Shown in pieces: positions 5,834-8,396 of a DNA stretch of 8,396 nt; positions within the stretch are counted from its first letter, which is position 1; each line of letters opens with the position of its first letter. Both the position numbers and the translations under genes were made by a program. The notes below the pieces were generated by a model, which had not been told where the DNA came from, did no database searches, and was given only the letters and a program-made list of their open reading frames with translations. Source of the stretch: Nitrospirota bacterium (GTDB taxonomy: Bacteria > Nitrospirota > Nitrospiria > Nitrospirales > UBA8639); NCBI GenBank assembly GCA_020355985.1, contig CP070628.1:1707443-1715838 (forward strand), in the 5' to 3' direction.

Positions 5834-8311
5834 ATGACCGAAGACGCTTCTGACCTTTCAACTCCTTCCATTGAACATATCCCCGATGAATTACCGCTTC
5901 TGCCGGTTCGTGATATCGTGATCTTTCCCTACATGGTCCTCCCCCTTTTCGTTGGACGAGATCTATCCATTAAGGCTATCGAAGCTGCCCTTAGCTCTGA
6001 CCGGTTACTTTTTCTTACCACTCAGAAGAATCAAGAAACCGACCAACCTGCTTCAAGTGATCTTCATCAGACAGGAACCGTCGGAGTCATCATGCGCATG
6101 CTAAAACTTCCTGATGAACGTATCAAAATATTGGTCCAGGGTTTATCCAAAGCTCGGATTCAAGATTTCACCCAATCCAGCCCATTTTTCTCTGTTCGCA
6201 TCAAAACCATCACCGAAAAGCCGGCTGCCCTTCCTTCATTAGAACATGAAGCTATCATTCGATCTTCGCGCGAAGCCTTAGAAAAGTTGCTAGGTTTGGG
6301 CAAAGTCATTATGCCCGATGTCCTCACTGTCATCGAAAACCTTGATGATCCTGGACGGCTCGCTGACATCATTGCCTCCAACCTCGGGCTCAAAATCGAC
6401 ATGGCCCAAGAAGTGTTAGAGATAGAAGACCCTTTGGCCCGTCTTAAACGGGTGAATGAAATTCTTGGCAATGAGCAAGAAGTCTTGTCGATGCAACAGA
6501 AAATCCAAGCCGACGCTAAAGGGGAGATGGATAAAACTCAACGAGAATATTTTCTACGCGAACAACTCAAAGCCATTCAAAAAGAGCTGGGAGAGTTGGA
6601 TGATCGTACGGAAGAAATTGCCGATTTTCGTCATCGCATTCATGAAGCAAACATGCCAGAAAAGGTACTCAAAGAAGCTGAAAAACAACTCAAACGCCTG
6701 GATAAGATGCACCAAGATTCAGCCGAAGCGGGTACTATTCGCACCTATCTCGAATGGCTCGTGGATGTACCATGGAGCCGGCGGTCAGAGGATAATTTGG
6801 ATATTCGCCAAGCATCCAAGGTTTTGCATGATGATCATTACGATCTGGAACGCGTCAAAGAACGAATCCTCGAGTATTTGGCTGTTCGTAAACTCAAAGC
6901 CAAGATGAAAGGACCGATCTTGTGCTTTGTAGGACCACCCGGAGTGGGTAAAACCTCATTGGGGAAATCCATTGCGCGAGCCCTCGGACGGGAATTCGTC
7001 CGAATGAGTCTTGGGGGAACACGGGATGAAGCAGAAATTCGTGGCCATCGTCGCACCTACGTTGGAGCACTTCCCGGGCGAATTATTCAAGGTCTCAAAC
7101 AGGCAGGCACAAACAATCCCGTTTTTATGCTTGATGAAGTCGATAAGATTGGCATGGATTTTCGTGGCGATCCATCCGCCGCCTTACTAGAAGTCTTAGA
7201 TCCCGAGCAGAACAATGCCTTCGTGGATCACTATCTTGGGGTTCCAGTGGACTTGAGCGATGTGATGTTCATTACTACCGCCAACTTGGCCGATCCCATG
7301 CTCTCTGCCTTACGCGACCGCATGGAAATCATTGGAATTCCAGGCTATTCCGAAGAAGAAAAATTTGGTATCGCACAACGATACCTCATCCCTCGACAAT
7401 TACAAGAACATGGCATCACCAATGAACATCTCCATCTTTCCGACGCATGCCTGACACAAATCATTTCCCACTATACCAAAGAGGCCGGAGTTCGAAACCT
7501 GGAACGGGAACTGGCTAACGTCATGCGTAAAATTGCCAAATACATCGCTGAAGGTAAAATTAAGCAATACCGCGTGTCACCCAAAAACCTTCAACGTTAT
7601 TTAGGCGTTCCAAAATTTGTTCCAGAGCAGGAACAGGAAAAAGATGAAGTGGGTGTATCAACTGGGCTCGCCTGGACGGAAACCGGTGGGGATGTGTTGT
7701 ATGTCGAAGCCTCCACAAGTAAGGGCAAAGGCCTGTTGACATTAACAGGTCACCTTGGAGAAGTCATGAAGGAATCAGCTCATGCAGCTCTGAGTTATAT
7801 CCGATCCCAAGCCAGTCAATTGGGAATTGATCCCAATCATTTTTCCAAACAAGACATACACATTCATGTACCAGCAGGAGCCATTCCTAAAGACGGACCT
7901 TCCGCGGGTATTACAATTGCCACGGCCTTGGTTTCCTGTCTAAGTCAGTTGCCCGTCAAACGCGATATAGCCATGACTGGTGAGATCACATTGCGCGGTC
8001 GCATTCTCCCCATAGGAGGGCTAAAGGAAAAAGTGTTGGCAGCTAAACGGGCGCATATCCAAACCCTTATAATTCCAAAACGGAATCAAAAGGATTTGGA
8101 GGATATCCCGAAACATCTAGTGCGAGGGCTGGAGTTCATCTTCGTGGAGAACATATCCGAAGTCCTCAAATCGGCTCTTCGTGGAAAAGGTCGACAAAAG
8201 TTCAAGACGACTACCATCCCCTCCCAAGCCACATCCGGACGCCGCAAAAAAGTGGCATCTACTGCTGCTGTGCGGTCACCCGTACGACCAAAGGTGAGCA
8301 AAGCTTCCTGA
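5834..8311 (+). CDS. lon: ATP-dependent protease Lon (La), LonA type
   Basis: Lon is a cytoplasmic homohexameric AAA+ protease that unfolds and degrades damaged and short-lived regulatory proteins. The 825 residues compare with 784 in E. coli. The substrate-binding LonN domain spans about 19-210 (beginning ELPLLPVRDIVIFPYMVLPL), followed by a helical linker (about 215-310). The AAA+ module has Walker A GPPGVGKTS at 367-375 (Lys373) and Walker B FMLDEVDK at 431-438 (Asp434, Glu435). The protease domain has the catalytic dyad Ser690 (KDGPSAG) and Lys733 (GGLKEKVLAAKR), 43 residues apart as in E. coli. All key residues are present. Residues 781-825 form an extra tail with 13 Lys/Arg and no Asp/Glu. 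The start ATG has a weak GGAT-type site eight bases upstream and overlaps the stop of an 8-codon upstream ORF. A probable thiL begins 10 nt after the stop. Confidence 0.98.
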   Translation: MTEDASDLSTPSIEHIPDELPLLPVRDIVIFPYMVLPLFVGRDLSIKAIEAALSSDRLLFLTTQKNQETDQPASSDLHQTGTVGVIMRMLKLPDERIKILVQGLSKARIQDFTQSSPFFSVRIKTITEKPAALPSLEHEAIIRSSREALEKLLGLGKVIMPDVLTVIENLDDPGRLADIIASNLGLKIDMAQEVLEIEDPLARLKRVNEILGNEQEVLSMQQKIQADAKGEMDKTQREYFLREQLKAIQKELGELDDRTEEIADFRHRIHEANMPEKVLKEAEKQLKRLDKMHQDSAEAGTIRTYLEWLVDVPWSRRSEDNLDIRQASKVLHDDHYDLERVKERILEYLAVRKLKAKMKGPILCFVGPPGVGKTSLGKSIARALGREFVRMSLGGTRDEAEIRGHRRTYVGALPGRIIQGLKQAGTNNPVFMLDEVDKIGMDFRGDPSAALLEVLDPEQNNAFVDHYLGVPVDLSDVMFITTANLADPMLSALRDRMEIIGIPGYSEEEKFGIAQRYLIPRQLQEHGITNEHLHLSDACLTQIISHYTKEAGVRNLERELANVMRKIAKYIAEGKIKQYRVSPKNLQRYLGVPKFVPEQEQEKDEVGVSTGLAWTETGGDVLYVEASTSKGKGLLTLTGHLGEVMKESAHAALSYIRSQASQLGIDPNHFSKQDIHIHVPAGAIPKDGPSAGITIATALVSCLSQLPVKRDIAMTGEITLRGRILPIGGLKEKVLAAKRAHIQTLIIPKRNQKDLEDIPKHLVRGLEFIFVENISEVLKSALRGKGRQKFKTTTIPSQATSGRRKKVASTAAVRSPVRPKVSKAS

Positions 8312-8321
8312 GCTACGAGCT

Positions 8322-8396
8322 ATGTCCCCTACTCGCCGACAGGCGCGTCCTTCGAAACTAAGAGAATTCGAACTCATTCATTCTCTCCCTCGTCGA
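8322..8396 (+). CDS. thiL: Probable thiamine-monophosphate kinase ThiL, N-terminal fragment
   Basis: An ATG 10 nt after the lon stop opens a frame of exactly 25 codons to the window edge. After a basic stretch, its segment LREFELIHSLPR resembles the N-terminus of ThiL proteins, which typically begin with a G-E-F-x-L-I pattern. ThiL is an ATP-dependent kinase that converts thiamine monophosphate to the active cofactor thiamine diphosphate in the cytoplasm. From memory, thiL next to lon occurs in other lineages such as Geobacter. The close spacing suggests co-transcription with lon. Only the start is visible, with no catalytic residues, and the ribosome binding site (ACGAGC) is weak, so the name rests on a short motif and context. 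Confidence 0.55.
   Translation, partial: MSPTRRQARPSKLREFELIHSLPRR

Noticed and set aside
6456..6908. 150-residue plus-strand frame inside lon, and similar frames opposite lpxA (1371-1715), lpxI (419-730) and bamA (3918-4271)
   Set aside because: Each lies wholly within a well-supported conserved gene in another frame and its translation resembles no protein family, so these are shadows.

Overview
This is a chromosomal housekeeping window from a Gram-negative (diderm, LPS-making) bacterium. It carries an outer-membrane biogenesis cluster on the minus strand, the ATP-dependent protease gene lon on the plus strand, and one divergent intergenic region between them. By eye the base composition is moderate, slightly AT-leaning. 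LpxI instead of LpxH, the bamA-skp-fabZ-lpxA-lpxI order, and lon followed by a probable thiL would fit Nitrospirota (for example a moderate-GC marine Nitrospira) or a deltaproteobacterial-type lineage. This placement is inference from gene content; no marker in the window settles it.

Minus strand, in transcription order (right to left): bamA (about 5233 to 2969), skp/ompH (2937 to 2347), fabZ (2260 to 1814), lpxA (1730 to 921), lpxI (900 to 55). Gaps are 31, 86, 83 and 20 nt and no clear terminator lies between the genes, so one transcript is likely. It may be helped by an internal promoter with a perfect -10 box ahead of fabZ. The products cooperate in building the outer membrane. BamA inserts beta-barrel proteins and Skp chaperones them across the periplasm. 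FabZ supplies the acyl chain pool. LpxA performs the first acylation of lipid A synthesis, and LpxI cleaves UDP-diacylglucosamine to lipid X. No lpxD lies between skp and fabZ, where many bacteria have it. lpxB and the rest of the pathway are outside the window.

The 5234-5833 stretch holds the likely control region. A minus-strand sigma70-type promoter (5488-5517) would drive the bamA operon and a plus-strand promoter with a perfect TTGACA (5580-5609) would drive lon. A perfect 10-bp palindrome sits between them. Both transcripts would have long leaders. The lon leader contains a short array of TCAA units and two tiny upstream ORFs, one overlapping the lon start as ATGA.

Plus strand: lon (5834-8311) is complete with all catalytic residues and has an unusual basic C-terminal tail. 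Ten bases later begins a partial gene (8322 to the window end) whose first 25 residues look like thiamine-monophosphate kinase ThiL. I see no mobile elements, CRISPR arrays, tRNA or rRNA genes. I found no evidence for an undescribed system; the findings are modest variations on well-known core genes.
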